Positions 6,712 through 13,369 of a DNA stretch of 20,831 bases are shown in pieces. The notes under the pieces are model-generated. The model searched no databases. It was not told where the DNA came from and saw nothing but the letters and a program-made list of their open reading frames with translations. The stretch is from Methanomicrobiales archaeon (lineage in GTDB: Archaea; Halobacteriota; Methanomicrobia; Methanomicrobiales; Methanoculleaceae): assembly GCA_012521035.1 (NCBI GenBank), contig JAAYND010000208.1, positions 1 to 20,831 of the forward strand. The letters run 5' to 3'. Every line of letters begins with the position of its first letter. The stretch's first letter is position 1. Position numbers and translations under genes: made by a program.

Positions 6712-7836
6712 ATGCCGCCACCACTGCGAAGGGTTCTTGATGACGTGCTCGCCGGCTACCGGCTCACCAGAGAGGAAGCCGTCCGCCTCCTGAAGACCCG
6801 TGACCGGGGTATCCTTGAGATCGTCGCCGCCGCTGACGAGCTCCGGGAGATGGTGGTCGGGGATACCGTCACCTACGTCAGGAACCAGAACATCAACACG
6901 ACCAACATCTGTATAAACGCCTGCGGGTTCTGCGGGTTCTCCCGGAAGGCGGGCGATAGAGATGCGTACCTCTACGACGAGGCCGCCGTCAGGGAGAGAG
7001 CCCGGGAAGCGTATGGCCGTGGTGTCACCGAGGTCTGCACGGTAAGCGGCCTCCACCCGGACTTCGACGCTCAATCCTACATCGACATCTACTCCTGGAT
7101 ACGGGACGAGGCGCCGGGGGTCCACATCCACGCGAGCAACCCGATGGAGGTGGCCTACGCCGCACAAAGAAGCGATCTCCCCACGCGGGATGTGCTCATC
7201 GCTATGAAGGCCGCGGGGCTCGGGACGCTCTGCGGGACCGCGGCCGAGATCCTGGTGGACCCCGTCCGTGCGGTGATCTGCCCGGACAAGATCGATACCG
7301 CGACCTGGACGAGGATCATCCGGGAGGCCCACGAACTCGGCATCCGCTCGACGGCGACGATCATGTACGGCCATACCGAGAGCGATGCCGACCGGATCCG
7401 GCATCTCAGCATCCTCCGGGAGATCCAGGATGATACCGGGGGGTTCACCGAGTTTGTCCCGCTCTCGTTCATCCACGAAAACACCCCTCTCTACCGGGCG
7501 GGGCGCGCCCGGGCCGGGGCGACCGGGAGAGAGGATATCCTGATGGTCGCGGTGGCCCGGCTCTTCCTCGACAACATCGAGAACATCCAGGCATCCTGGG
7601 TGAAACTGGGGCCGAAGATGGCGGAGGTGACGCTTCTCTCCGGAGCAAACGATCTCGGAGGGACGCTGTTTGAGGAGAGCATCTCCCGGAGCGCCGGCGC
7701 CCGGGGGACAGACTACCTGGATCCCGCCGAGATGCGGCGGATGGCCGAAGATCTGGGGCGGACGCTCCGGCAGCGGACGACAACCTATGAACTGATTCCG
7801 GAGAGGCGGGAGGTCCTCCTGCAAACCCGCGCGTGA
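6712..7836 (+). CDS. cofH: FO synthase subunit 2, 5-amino-6-(D-ribitylamino)uracil--L-tyrosine 4-hydroxyphenyl transferase
   Basis: CofH is the radical SAM enzyme that joins the 4-hydroxybenzyl part of tyrosine to 5-amino-6-(D-ribitylamino)uracil. This is the step before CofG closes the FO ring of coenzyme F420. The CX3CX2C cluster motif is in NICINACGFCGFSR, about residues 65-78 from this start. Other CofH features include VTYVRNQNINTTN, EVCTVSGLHPDFD, HIHASNPMEV, AGLGTLCGTAAEILVD and the terminal GTLFEESISRSAGA segment. The start is uncertain. The ATG at 6712 (374 aa) has GGGGAGG at 6693-6699, twelve bases upstream. The ATG at 6682 and a TTG at 6676, with GAGGT at 6661-6665, would add ten to twelve residues. 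CofG is not in the window. The gene is divergent from DUF1805 across a short shared promoter region. Confidence 0.94.
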   Translation: MPPPLRRVLDDVLAGYRLTREEAVRLLKTRDRGILEIVAAADELREMVVGDTVTYVRNQNINTTNICINACGFCGFSRKAGDRDAYLYDEAAVRERAREAYGRGVTEVCTVSGLHPDFDAQSYIDIYSWIRDEAPGVHIHASNPMEVAYAAQRSDLPTRDVLIAMKAAGLGTLCGTAAEILVDPVRAVICPDKIDTATWTRIIREAHELGIRSTATIMYGHTESDADRIRHLSILREIQDDTGGFTEFVPLSFIHENTPLYRAGRARAGATGREDILMVAVARLFLDNIENIQASWVKLGPKMAEVTLLSGANDLGGTLFEESISRSAGARGTDYLDPAEMRRMAEDLGRTLRQRTTTYELIPERREVLLQTRA

Positions 7837-7900
7837 AACGATCCGGGATACCCGCCGTTTCCCGTCAACCACCCCGCAGATCGAGCAGTATTATTTCAGG

Positions 7901-7912
7901 AAAATTATATAT
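7901..7912 (+). promoter_or_regulatory. TATA box of the UPF0391 gene
   Basis: AAAATTATATAT stands out in the GC-rich gap after cofH. Transcription would start near 7935, giving the small membrane protein gene at 7975 a leader of about 40 bases that contains its GGGAGGG SD. Confidence 0.6.
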
Positions 7913-7974
7913 GTCCAGGCATCATTTCCCCCTCCCCGGGGCCGGCTGGATACCGGCATCCGGGAGGGAGAGAA

Positions 7975-8133
7975 ATGGTAAATGGTCTTGTAGGGCTTGC
8001 GATCCTCTTCTTTATCATAGCACTTGTCCTTGCCATACTCGGGGCGCGGGGCGCTGCAGGAATCTCTATGTCGATCGCGAAGTGGCTGATCATCCTCTTC
8101 GTGATACTTGCTATCATATCGCTATTGCTCTGA
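7975..8133 (+). CDS. UPF0391/DUF1328 small membrane protein
   Basis: A 52-aa protein is encoded from the ATG at 7975 to the TGA at 8131. It begins MVNGLVGLAILFFIIALVLA and has two hydrophobic helices (about residues 5-23 and 37-52). These are joined by the small glycine/alanine hinge ILGARGAAGISMSIAKW. This two-helix form with G-x-GAAG-I-x-x-x-AK in the loop matches the UPF0391 (DUF1328, YtjA-like) family of stress-associated small membrane proteins whose biochemical role is unknown. GGGAGGG at 7962-7968 is about seven bases before the ATG, and a clear TATA box lies at 7901-7912. It is short enough to be missed by length cut-offs. The 70-aa reading frame on the other strand is a shadow. It appears to be a single-gene unit converging on the flavoprotein gene. 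Confidence 0.87.
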   Translation: MVNGLVGLAILFFIIALVLAILGARGAAGISMSIAKWLIILFVILAIISLLL

Positions 8134-8192
8134 CCGCTGCCGGAGCGGGTGGATGGGGAGCCACCTCCCAGCCTGAGGACTCCTCCCTGCCT

Positions 8193-8744
8193 TCAGTCGT
8201 CTGGCCGGAGGTACCTGATGATCTTATCCGCGATCTGCCGGGCCTGCGTCATCGCCCGCTCATCTTTGCGGATATCCCCCGGCGCATACCCCTTACCGCA
8301 GACGTAGCCGAGGTATGAGAACTCGTGGGTGTTTAAGAACCCCTCGATGGTCTGGAGCGTCCGCTCGCACCCCCGATCGGCACAGACGGTGACAGCCACC
8401 GCTCTTCGGCCGGAAAGCCTCCGGTCGTGGTAGAGGGAGTAGGTCCGGTCGATCAGGTTCTTCGTCTGGCCGTTGATGTCGTAGTAGTATGTCGGGGCGC
8501 CGATGACCAGAACCTCGCAGGCGATCATCTTCTCTGCGATGCTCCCCCAGTCGTCTTCCTCGGTCGCGCACCATTTCGCTTCTTTGCAGGCCTCGCAGCC
8601 GGTGCAGGGCCTGATCTCCTTATCGGCGAGCGATATGTACTCGGTCTCGATACCTGCCTCCCGCACCCGGTTGAGGATGGTGGTGACCAGCAGCGCGGTG
8701 TTGCCGGTCTTGCGCATACTTCCGGAGATCCCAAGGACTTTCAT
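8193..8744 (-). CDS. Isf-type iron-sulfur flavoprotein / NADPH-dependent FMN reductase family
   Basis: This 183-aa flavodoxin-fold protein starts with the FMN phosphate-binding segment GISGSMRKTGNT (residues 5-16). It carries a compact cluster motif CX2CX2CX5C at C47, C50, C53 and C59 (CTGCEACKEAKWC). That is the arrangement of methanogen iron-sulfur flavoprotein (Isf), which holds a 4Fe-4S cluster and FMN. VIGAPTYYYDINGQTKNLIDR (about 75-95) is the flavin-binding loop usual in the family. Isf proteins are linked to electron transfer and to oxygen or peroxide reduction in methanogens; a specific role here is inference. The gene starts 3 bp after the DUF123 gene stops and is the last of a three-gene minus-strand set. 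Confidence 0.9.
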   Translation of the reverse strand: MKVLGISGSMRKTGNTALLVTTILNRVREAGIETEYISLADKEIRPCTGCEACKEAKWCATEEDDWGSIAEKMIACEVLVIGAPTYYYDINGQTKNLIDRTYSLYHDRRLSGRRAVAVTVCADRGCERTLQTIEGFLNTHEFSYLGYVCGKGYAPGDIRKDERAMTQARQIADKIIRYLRPDD

Positions 8745-8747
8745 GAT

Positions 8748-9197
8748 CTAATGCTTGCTCCCTTCATTCTTGATTGTTGCGATGCGGGCATCCAGATCCA
8801 GCCCCCTGAAGAGAGCGAGGAGTTCCGGGACCGGATCGCCGGGACGGAAGAAGAGGTGTGAAGGGCAGGCGCAGTCGCTGCATCCAAACCCCGGGGTGCA
8901 TGCTCCGGCGATGGCGCGGGCGAGGTCGCACTCACAGTCCCGGTCGGTTGCGGCGGTGACGACGGCGACGGGCGAGAAACGCGGGTCGAGGAGGAGGTAG
9001 TCGATGTGCCACCGGGGATGGCGGTCACGGAGGCGAGCGAGGCGCAGGTGGCGCTCGACCCGGGCAAGCCCACCGCTCCCCCGTGCCGACCCGACGTAGA
9101 TGTGCCGGCCGGCGGCAAACTCCCGGAGACCGAGAGCACCGATCCTGACCGTGCAGCGGGGGCCCTCAAGGACGAGGGCGTAGACTCCCTTATCCAT
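8748..9197 (-). CDS. DUF123 GIY-YIG-type nuclease domain protein (Uri family)
   Basis: This 149-aa protein is a stand-alone DUF123 domain, a GIY-YIG nuclease relative. GVYALVLEG (residues 4-12) supplies the first half of the GIY-YIG signature and HIYVGSARG (32-40) the second. The chain also shows LARVERHLRL with the catalytic-type arginine, HPRWHIDYLL, and the DUF123-specific GFGCSDCACPSHLFF (about 103-117), whose cysteines could bind a metal. Endonuclease activity is known for the superfamily; the target of DUF123 proteins is not established. The first ATG overlaps the end of the metallo-hydrolase gene by 8 bp, and the flavoprotein gene follows after 3 bp. Confidence 0.88.
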   Translation of the reverse strand: MDKGVYALVLEGPRCTVRIGALGLREFAAGRHIYVGSARGSGGLARVERHLRLARLRDRHPRWHIDYLLLDPRFSPVAVVTAATDRDCECDLARAIAGACTPGFGCSDCACPSHLFFRPGDPVPELLALFRGLDLDARIATIKNEGSKH

Positions 9198-9792
9198 AGT
9201 ACCGGAGCGCTTCCCGGGCGGCTGCTATATGTCTCCCGCCGCCCCTGGTGACGGGCTCCCCGTGCCCGGGGTAGAGGCCCTCGACGTCGAGCTCCGTCAG
9301 GCGTTCGATGGAGGCCGCGAGCGCCACCCGGTCCCCGCCGGGGAAGTCATAGCGCCCGAACGATCCACCGCAGAAGACGGTGTCCCCCGAGAAGAGTACC
9401 CAGGTCTCGGGGTCGTAGAGGCATATCCCGCCCGGTGTGTGCCCGGGGGTGTGGATCACGTGGAGACTCCCGACCCGGTCGCCGTCCCGGAGGATGACGT
9501 CGGGGACGATCCCGGGCGACCGGGCGCCGAAGAGGAGGGAGAGGCTCCGTGCGTCATCGGCGAGGCCGGCGGCGTCCGCCTCGTGGATGGAGACCGCGGG
9601 ATCGCCGCAGATCCGCACGATCTCCCTGAGGTGAGCGATATGGTCGTAATGGGCGTGGGTGATGACGATCGTCTCGATGGCGTCGGCGTAGGGCTGGACG
9701 GCCATCGGGGGGACGCCGGCATCGATGAGGATGTTTCTGTAGACGAACGAGTTAGCATATATCCCGCTGCCCGCGATCCACTGGACTGGCAT
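9190..9792 (-). CDS. Metallo-beta-lactamase fold hydrolase
   Basis: This is a 200-aa metallo-beta-lactamase-fold enzyme, probably a glyoxalase II-like or related hydrolase. Zinc ligands are readable: H46, H48, D50 and H51 in THAHYDHIAH, H118 in HTPGHTPGG, D137 in FSGDTVF and H177 in YPGHGEP. All seven expected ligands are present, so the active site is intact. The open frame extends to 10179, but everything before MPVQWIAGSGIYANSF is antisense to thiC and lacks family features, so the start is put at 9792. GGAGG at 9807-9811 on the minus strand lies a long 14 bases upstream. A minus-strand TATA-like GCATAAGAG at about 9825-9833 falls inside thiC. The substrate is unknown. Confidence 0.9.
   Translation of the reverse strand: MPVQWIAGSGIYANSFVYRNILIDAGVPPMAVQPYADAIETIVITHAHYDHIAHLREIVRICGDPAVSIHEADAAGLADDARSLSLLFGARSPGIVPDVILRDGDRVGSLHVIHTPGHTPGGICLYDPETWVLFSGDTVFCGGSFGRYDFPGGDRVALAASIERLTELDVEGLYPGHGEPVTRGGGRHIAAAREALRYYG
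9756..9763 (+). promoter_or_regulatory. TATA-like element for thiC inside the divergent hydrolase gene
   Basis: CATATATC lies within the 5' end of the minus-strand hydrolase gene. It would start plus-strand transcription near 9784, shortly before the group of possible thiC start codons. No THI-box/TPP riboswitch pattern was seen between it and thiC; there is too little room for one. Confidence 0.4.
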
Positions 9793-9817
9793 GCAGACTA
9801 ATATGGCCTCCGGACAA

Positions 9818-11098
9818 ATGTCTCTTATGCATACCCTGATCTCTGCATGCATGCGCGGGGTCCCGCCCGAGGTTGAGGCGATCGCCCGGGAGGAAGGGCT
9901 TGCCCCGCACCATGCTGCACGAGCTGTCGCCCGGGGCAGGATCGTCATCCCCGCAAACCCTGTGCGACCGCATGGGCTCTTCGCCATCGGCGAGGGGTGC
10001 CGGGTGCGGGTCAACGTGAATATCGGGACGTCGGGTGTCCGGTGCGACGAGGATCTCGAGGTCGAGAAGGCGAAGGCCGCCCTCCGCGAGGGGGCGGACG
10101 CGCTGATGGATCTCTCGACCGGGGGCGACCTCCCCCGGATCCGGAAGAAGATCCTCGCTCTTGACGCCACCGTCGGCACGGTCCCGATCTACGAGGCCGT
10201 CCGGCGGGCCGGGGGCGCGGCCGATGTCGATGCCGACCTGCTCTTCTCGGTGATACGTGAGCACTGCCGGCAGGGCGTTGACTTCCTGACGCTCCACTGC
10301 GGCACAAACCTTGACGCTCTTGCATCGCTCAAGGCCGATCCGAGGATGATGGGCGTCGTCAGCCGGGGCGGGGCATTTCATGTGGCGATGATGGCGGCGA
10401 CGGGTGACGAAAACCCGCTCTACGCCGAGTATGACTACCTGCTTGAGATCCTCGCCGAGCACGACGTCGTCATAAGCCTCGGCGACGGTATGCGCCCGGG
10501 TGCGTTCGTGGACGCCGCCCGTCTCGCGAAGGCGACTGAGTACCTGGCGCTCGGGCACCTGGCGAAGCGGGCGCTCGCTGCCGGGGTGCAGCGGATGATC
10601 GAGGGGCCGGGGCATATACCGGCCGACCAGGTCGGCTACAACGTCCAGATGATCAAGGAGTTGACCGACGGCGCCCCGCTCTACCTGCTCGGCCCGCTCG
10701 TGACCGATGTGGCGCCGGGCTACGACCACGTTGTGGCGGCGATCGGGGGCACGATCGCCTGCATGCACGGCGCCGATTTCCTCTGCATGGTCTCCCCGAG
10801 CGAACACCTGGCGCTTCCAGGCGTCCAGGATATCGTGGAGGGGACGCGGGCGGCAAAGATCGCTGCGCACGTCGGAAGCCTCTCCCGGGCCGCCACGAAA
10901 CCCCGGAACCGCGAGATCCGGATGGCCGAGGCACGCCGGAGCCTCGACTGGGAGAAACAGTTTGAGGCGGCGCTCTTCCCGGGTGAGGCCCGGCGTATCC
11001 ACGAGCGGGACGGGGAGATCGATACCTGCTCGATGTGCGGCGACCTCTGCGCCATAAAAGTGGTCAGGGATATCCTCCCGGAGCCGGAGGAGCACTGA
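9818..11098 (+). CDS. thiC: Phosphomethylpyrimidine synthase ThiC
   Basis: ThiC rearranges aminoimidazole ribotide (AIR) to hydroxymethylpyrimidine phosphate for thiamine, using a 4Fe-4S cluster and SAM. The family body is clear: GRIVIPANP, VNVNIGTSG, GADALMDLSTGGDLP, VDFLTLHCG, GDGMRPGAFVDA, RMIEGPGHIPADQVGYNV and GPLVTDVAPGYDHV. The C-terminal cluster motif reads CSMCGDLC, that is CX2CX3C rather than the textbook CX2CX4C of bacterial ThiC. The short form without the bacterial N-terminal domain is usual for archaea. Four in-frame ATGs (9791, 9803, 9818, 9827) are possible. The one at 9818 or 9827 places the start just before TLISACMRGVPPEV, where archaeal homologues begin. A T7 run follows the stop codon. 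Confidence 0.93.
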   Translation: MSLMHTLISACMRGVPPEVEAIAREEGLAPHHAARAVARGRIVIPANPVRPHGLFAIGEGCRVRVNVNIGTSGVRCDEDLEVEKAKAALREGADALMDLSTGGDLPRIRKKILALDATVGTVPIYEAVRRAGGAADVDADLLFSVIREHCRQGVDFLTLHCGTNLDALASLKADPRMMGVVSRGGAFHVAMMAATGDENPLYAEYDYLLEILAEHDVVISLGDGMRPGAFVDAARLAKATEYLALGHLAKRALAAGVQRMIEGPGHIPADQVGYNVQMIKELTDGAPLYLLGPLVTDVAPGYDHVVAAIGGTIACMHGADFLCMVSPSEHLALPGVQDIVEGTRAAKIAAHVGSLSRAATKPRNREIRMAEARRSLDWEKQFEAALFPGEARRIHERDGEIDTCSMCGDLCAIKVVRDILPEPEEH

Positions 11099-11104
11099 CC
11101 TCCC

Positions 11105-11111
11105 TTTTTTT
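11105..11111 (+). terminator. Oligo-T terminator after thiC
   Basis: A run of seven T residues, preceded by CTCCC, begins 6 bp after the thiC stop codon. Archaeal RNA polymerase stops at such T-runs without needing a hairpin. The run also contains the stop codon of the convergent permease gene. Confidence 0.6.
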
Positions 11112-11868
11112 AGATCCTCCCCGGCAGCGTCCGCTCGTGGAGCTTCATCGACGCGACCAGGAACACAATAGCGAAGAGCGCAAGCGCGGCGATATCGACG
11201 ATGATCGGGAATGTGGTTGCCTCCCCGAGGGAGTAGCGGGCGATATCGGCGAAGTAGGTCAGCGGCGAGAGGCTTGCGATCGTCCTCCCCCAGGCCGGCA
11301 GGGTCTCGATCGGTATGAATATGCCGGATATGAAGATCAGCGGGAACTTGATCAGTGATGATAACATCATGATGTTTGGCGGTGAGCTCGTCGGCGGGAC
11401 CGAGAGCAGGGTGCCGAGCGCCGAGAAGCAGACAGCCCCGATCAGGATACCGAGTGCGAGTGCGAAGGGATGGCTGACGCTCATCCCGAGCGCGAGCGCG
11501 ATCCCGATCGGGACGAGCGTTATCCCCGCCCCGAAGACGAACGATGCGAGTATATCCCCGAAGACCAGCGCCGGTATGCTGATCGGGGCGGCAGCCAGAC
11601 GCTCAAGCGTCCGGGCCTGGGCCTCCCAGGGGAATATCACCGGCGAGACCGCCGTCGCCGTGAAAAAAAGCGTCATGGCGAGCAGCCCCGATATAAGGAA
11701 CGGGAGCGATGCGAATCGGTTGCCTATCATGAACGCGAGGAAGAGGAAGAGGGGTATCAGGAGGCCGAATATTATGACCGGGCCCTTGATGTAGTAGATC
11801 AGGATATTCTTCTTCGCGACGACGACCGCGCGGCGCAACTGCCCGGCTATCCCTGAGGACCGCATCAC
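11110..11868 (-). CDS. ABC-2 type transporter permease
   Basis: This 252-aa membrane protein is the permease half of an ABC-2 exporter. Six hydrophobic segments are visible, starting near residue 27 (IYYIKGPVIIFGLLIPLFLF). The characteristic loop PWEAQARTLERLAAAPIS (about 99-116) corresponds to the R-x-x-GT-LE-x-LL-x-x-PI motif of ABC-2 permeases. The stretch SVPPTSSPPNIMMLSSLIKF and the final PLTYFADIARYSLG are also typical. The first codon may be the GTG at 11868, which overlaps the ATPase stop as GTGA, or the ATG one codon later. Gene order ATPase then permease and the overlap indicate one transport complex. The substrate (drug, lipid or polysaccharide) is not indicated. Confidence 0.92.
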   Translation of the reverse strand: MMRSSGIAGQLRRAVVVAKKNILIYYIKGPVIIFGLLIPLFLFLAFMIGNRFASLPFLISGLLAMTLFFTATAVSPVIFPWEAQARTLERLAAAPISIPALVFGDILASFVFGAGITLVPIGIALALGMSVSHPFALALGILIGAVCFSALGTLLSVPPTSSPPNIMMLSSLIKFPLIFISGIFIPIETLPAWGRTIASLSPLTYFADIARYSLGEATTFPIIVDIAALALFAIVFLVASMKLHERTLPGRI

Positions 11869-12800
11869 TCATCACCACCCGTTATGGTGAGGAAGACCTC
11901 ATCGAGTGAGGGCGCCGGCGTATCGAGCGAGAGGATCCGCATCCCTTGCGCGTGGGCGAACGAGACGACCGACCCTATAGCGGTATCGATATCCTCGACC
12001 GATACCCGGTAACGGTCGTTGGCCCGCGAGACCTCAGCAACCCCCGGGAGCGCGGCAAGTGCCTCTGTGTCCACCGATCGGTCGAATGCGACGAGGATCA
12101 TGGCGATCCGGTCGACCGTCCTCTTCAGCTGCTCCGGCGTATCGATCGCCGCGATCCTCCCGCGCCGGATGATCCCGACCCGGTGGCAGAGCCGGTTGGC
12201 CTCATCCATGTTATGCGTGGTGAGAAAGATCGTCGTCCCCTCCTCGTTGAGGCGCTGGAGCATGGCTATGATCAGGTGGGTGCTCTGGACGTCAAGCCCG
12301 CTCGTGGGTTCGTCGAGGAAGAGGATCGGGGGTTCATGCAGGAGCGCCATGCCGAGGATCAACCGCTGGTGCATCCCCTTGGAGTAGCCGTGTACCCGGT
12401 GGTCCTGCCGGTCTAAAAGACCGAGTTCGGAGAGTATCTCTCTGATCCGCTCCTCCGCCCGGGCGCGGGGGACATCGTAGAGGTCCGCTGCGAGGAGCAT
12501 GTTCTGCCGGGCAGTGAGATCGAGATAGGCGTTCGCGGTCTCAGGGACCACCCCCATCTGTTGCTTCGCAGAGACAGGATCGCGGGCCATATCATACCCC
12601 ATGACGTGGATCGATCCCGCATCCGGCCGTATGATCCCGGTGAGCATCCGCACGGTCGTCGTCTTCCCGGCGCCGTTCGGTCCGAGAAAGCCAAATATCT
12701 CCCCACACCGGACATCAAAAGAGACGCGATCTACCGCCACGATATCGTCGAATCGTTTTGTGATCTCCTGAACATCGATAGCGGTCGATCTCCGGGTCAT
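11865..12800 (-). CDS. ABC-2 type transporter ATP-binding protein
   Basis: This 311-aa ATPase has Walker A GPNGAGKTT (residues 40-48), signature YSKGMHQRL, Walker B ILFLDEPTSGLD with the D-loop, and the H-loop histidine in TTHNMDEA. The Q-loop position reads MGVVPETAN, so Glu87 stands where Gln is usual. I recall this variant from other archaeal ABC-2 ATPases, so it need not mean loss of function. A C-terminal extension after about residue 220 (IAMILVAFDRSVD onward, ending LDEVFLTITGGDE) is the usual regulatory tail of DrrA-type exporters. The frame is open to 12959, but its first 53 residues lie antisense to purE and look non-coding. The ATG at 12800 starts just before the fold begins. Confidence 0.93.
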   Translation of the reverse strand: MTRRSTAIDVQEITKRFDDIVAVDRVSFDVRCGEIFGFLGPNGAGKTTTVRMLTGIIRPDAGSIHVMGYDMARDPVSAKQQMGVVPETANAYLDLTARQNMLLAADLYDVPRARAEERIREILSELGLLDRQDHRVHGYSKGMHQRLILGMALLHEPPILFLDEPTSGLDVQSTHLIIAMLQRLNEEGTTIFLTTHNMDEANRLCHRVGIIRRGRIAAIDTPEQLKRTVDRIAMILVAFDRSVDTEALAALPGVAEVSRANDRYRVSVEDIDTAIGSVVSFAHAQGMRILSLDTPAPSLDEVFLTITGGDE

Positions 12801-12837
12801 GCTTCTTATCTCGCTTCCTGACGCAAAAAGGGTTATG

Positions 12838-13230
12838 TCAGGCCGTTCCCGCGCCGAGGATCCTGATCGCGAGCAGGGCGGCGTTCTCACCACTGTCCAC
12901 CCCGACACAGGCCACCGGAACACCCCTCGGCATCTGGACGATCGAGAGCAGGGCGTCAAACCCCATCAGTTTCCCGCTCACGGGGACACCGATCACCGGC
13001 CGGCCGGTCTTTGATGCGACCACGCCGGGGAGGGCCGCTGAGAGTCCGGCGATCGCTATGAAGACCCGGGCATCGCTCGCCTTTATATACTCATCCAGCC
13101 TCTCGGGATCCCGGTGCGCTGATATCACCTGGTAATCGTAGGATACGTTCTGCTCCCGAAGGACACCAAACACCTTCTCCGCGACGGCCTCATCCGATGC
13201 GGAACCGCAGATAACCGCGATGTCAACCAT
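12838..13230 (-). CDS. purE: PurE, 5-(carboxyamino)imidazole ribonucleotide mutase / AIR carboxylase
   Basis: PurE forms carboxyaminoimidazole ribotide (CAIR) in purine synthesis. This 130-aa protein shows the family motifs CGSASD (residues 8-13), SAHRDPE with the catalytic-type H39 (37-43), AGLSAALPGVVASKTGRPVIGVPV (split: AGLSAALPG at 61-69, GVPV at 81-84) and SIVQMPRGVPVA. The bacterial second histidine (AGAAHLPG) is replaced by Ser/Ala. That pattern fits the archaeal branch and leaves open whether it uses N5-CAIR or free CO2. No purK is adjacent. The open frame reaches 13314, but residues before MVDIAVICGS are not conserved. The strong SD AGGAGGT abuts the ATG with no spacer, which is unusual. 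Confidence 0.93.
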   Translation of the reverse strand: MVDIAVICGSASDEAVAEKVFGVLREQNVSYDYQVISAHRDPERLDEYIKASDARVFIAIAGLSAALPGVVASKTGRPVIGVPVSGKLMGFDALLSIVQMPRGVPVACVGVDSGENAALLAIRILGAGTA

Positions 13231-13238
13231 ACCTCCTC
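13231..13238 (-). promoter_or_regulatory. SD sequence directly abutting the purE ATG
   Basis: On the minus strand GAGGAGGT is followed at once by the ATG at 13230, leaving no spacer. It is the only start in frame that precedes the conserved VDIAVICGSASD segment. Usual spacing elsewhere in this window is six to eight bases. Confidence 0.5.
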
Positions 13239-13369
13239 TCAGTATGCCTCTCTTCCCACATCTCTCTGTCGATATCACGTGGTGGAGAGGTTGATATGAA
13301 CCCACATCCAACAACTTTTGCGACTATTTCTCGTCCATCCCCGACGAGACGACAAGGAATGATCGAACA

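Noticed and set aside
6505..7872. Long minus-strand open frame (455 codons) opposite cofH
   Set aside because: It lies fully antisense to a gene with complete radical SAM motifs. Its translation is rich in Arg, Pro, Gly and Asp without family features. Long shadow frames are common in GC-rich genes.
9793..11095. Minus-strand open frames opposite thiC, including the upstream extension of the hydrolase frame
   Set aside because: The thiC motifs are intact on the plus strand. The minus-strand translation has shadow composition, and the hydrolase homology starts only at 9792.
13271..13281. Overlapping palindromes GATATC and CACGTG between purE and the aminotransferase
   Set aside because: Six-base palindromes are expected by chance, and no clear promoter element is spaced to them.
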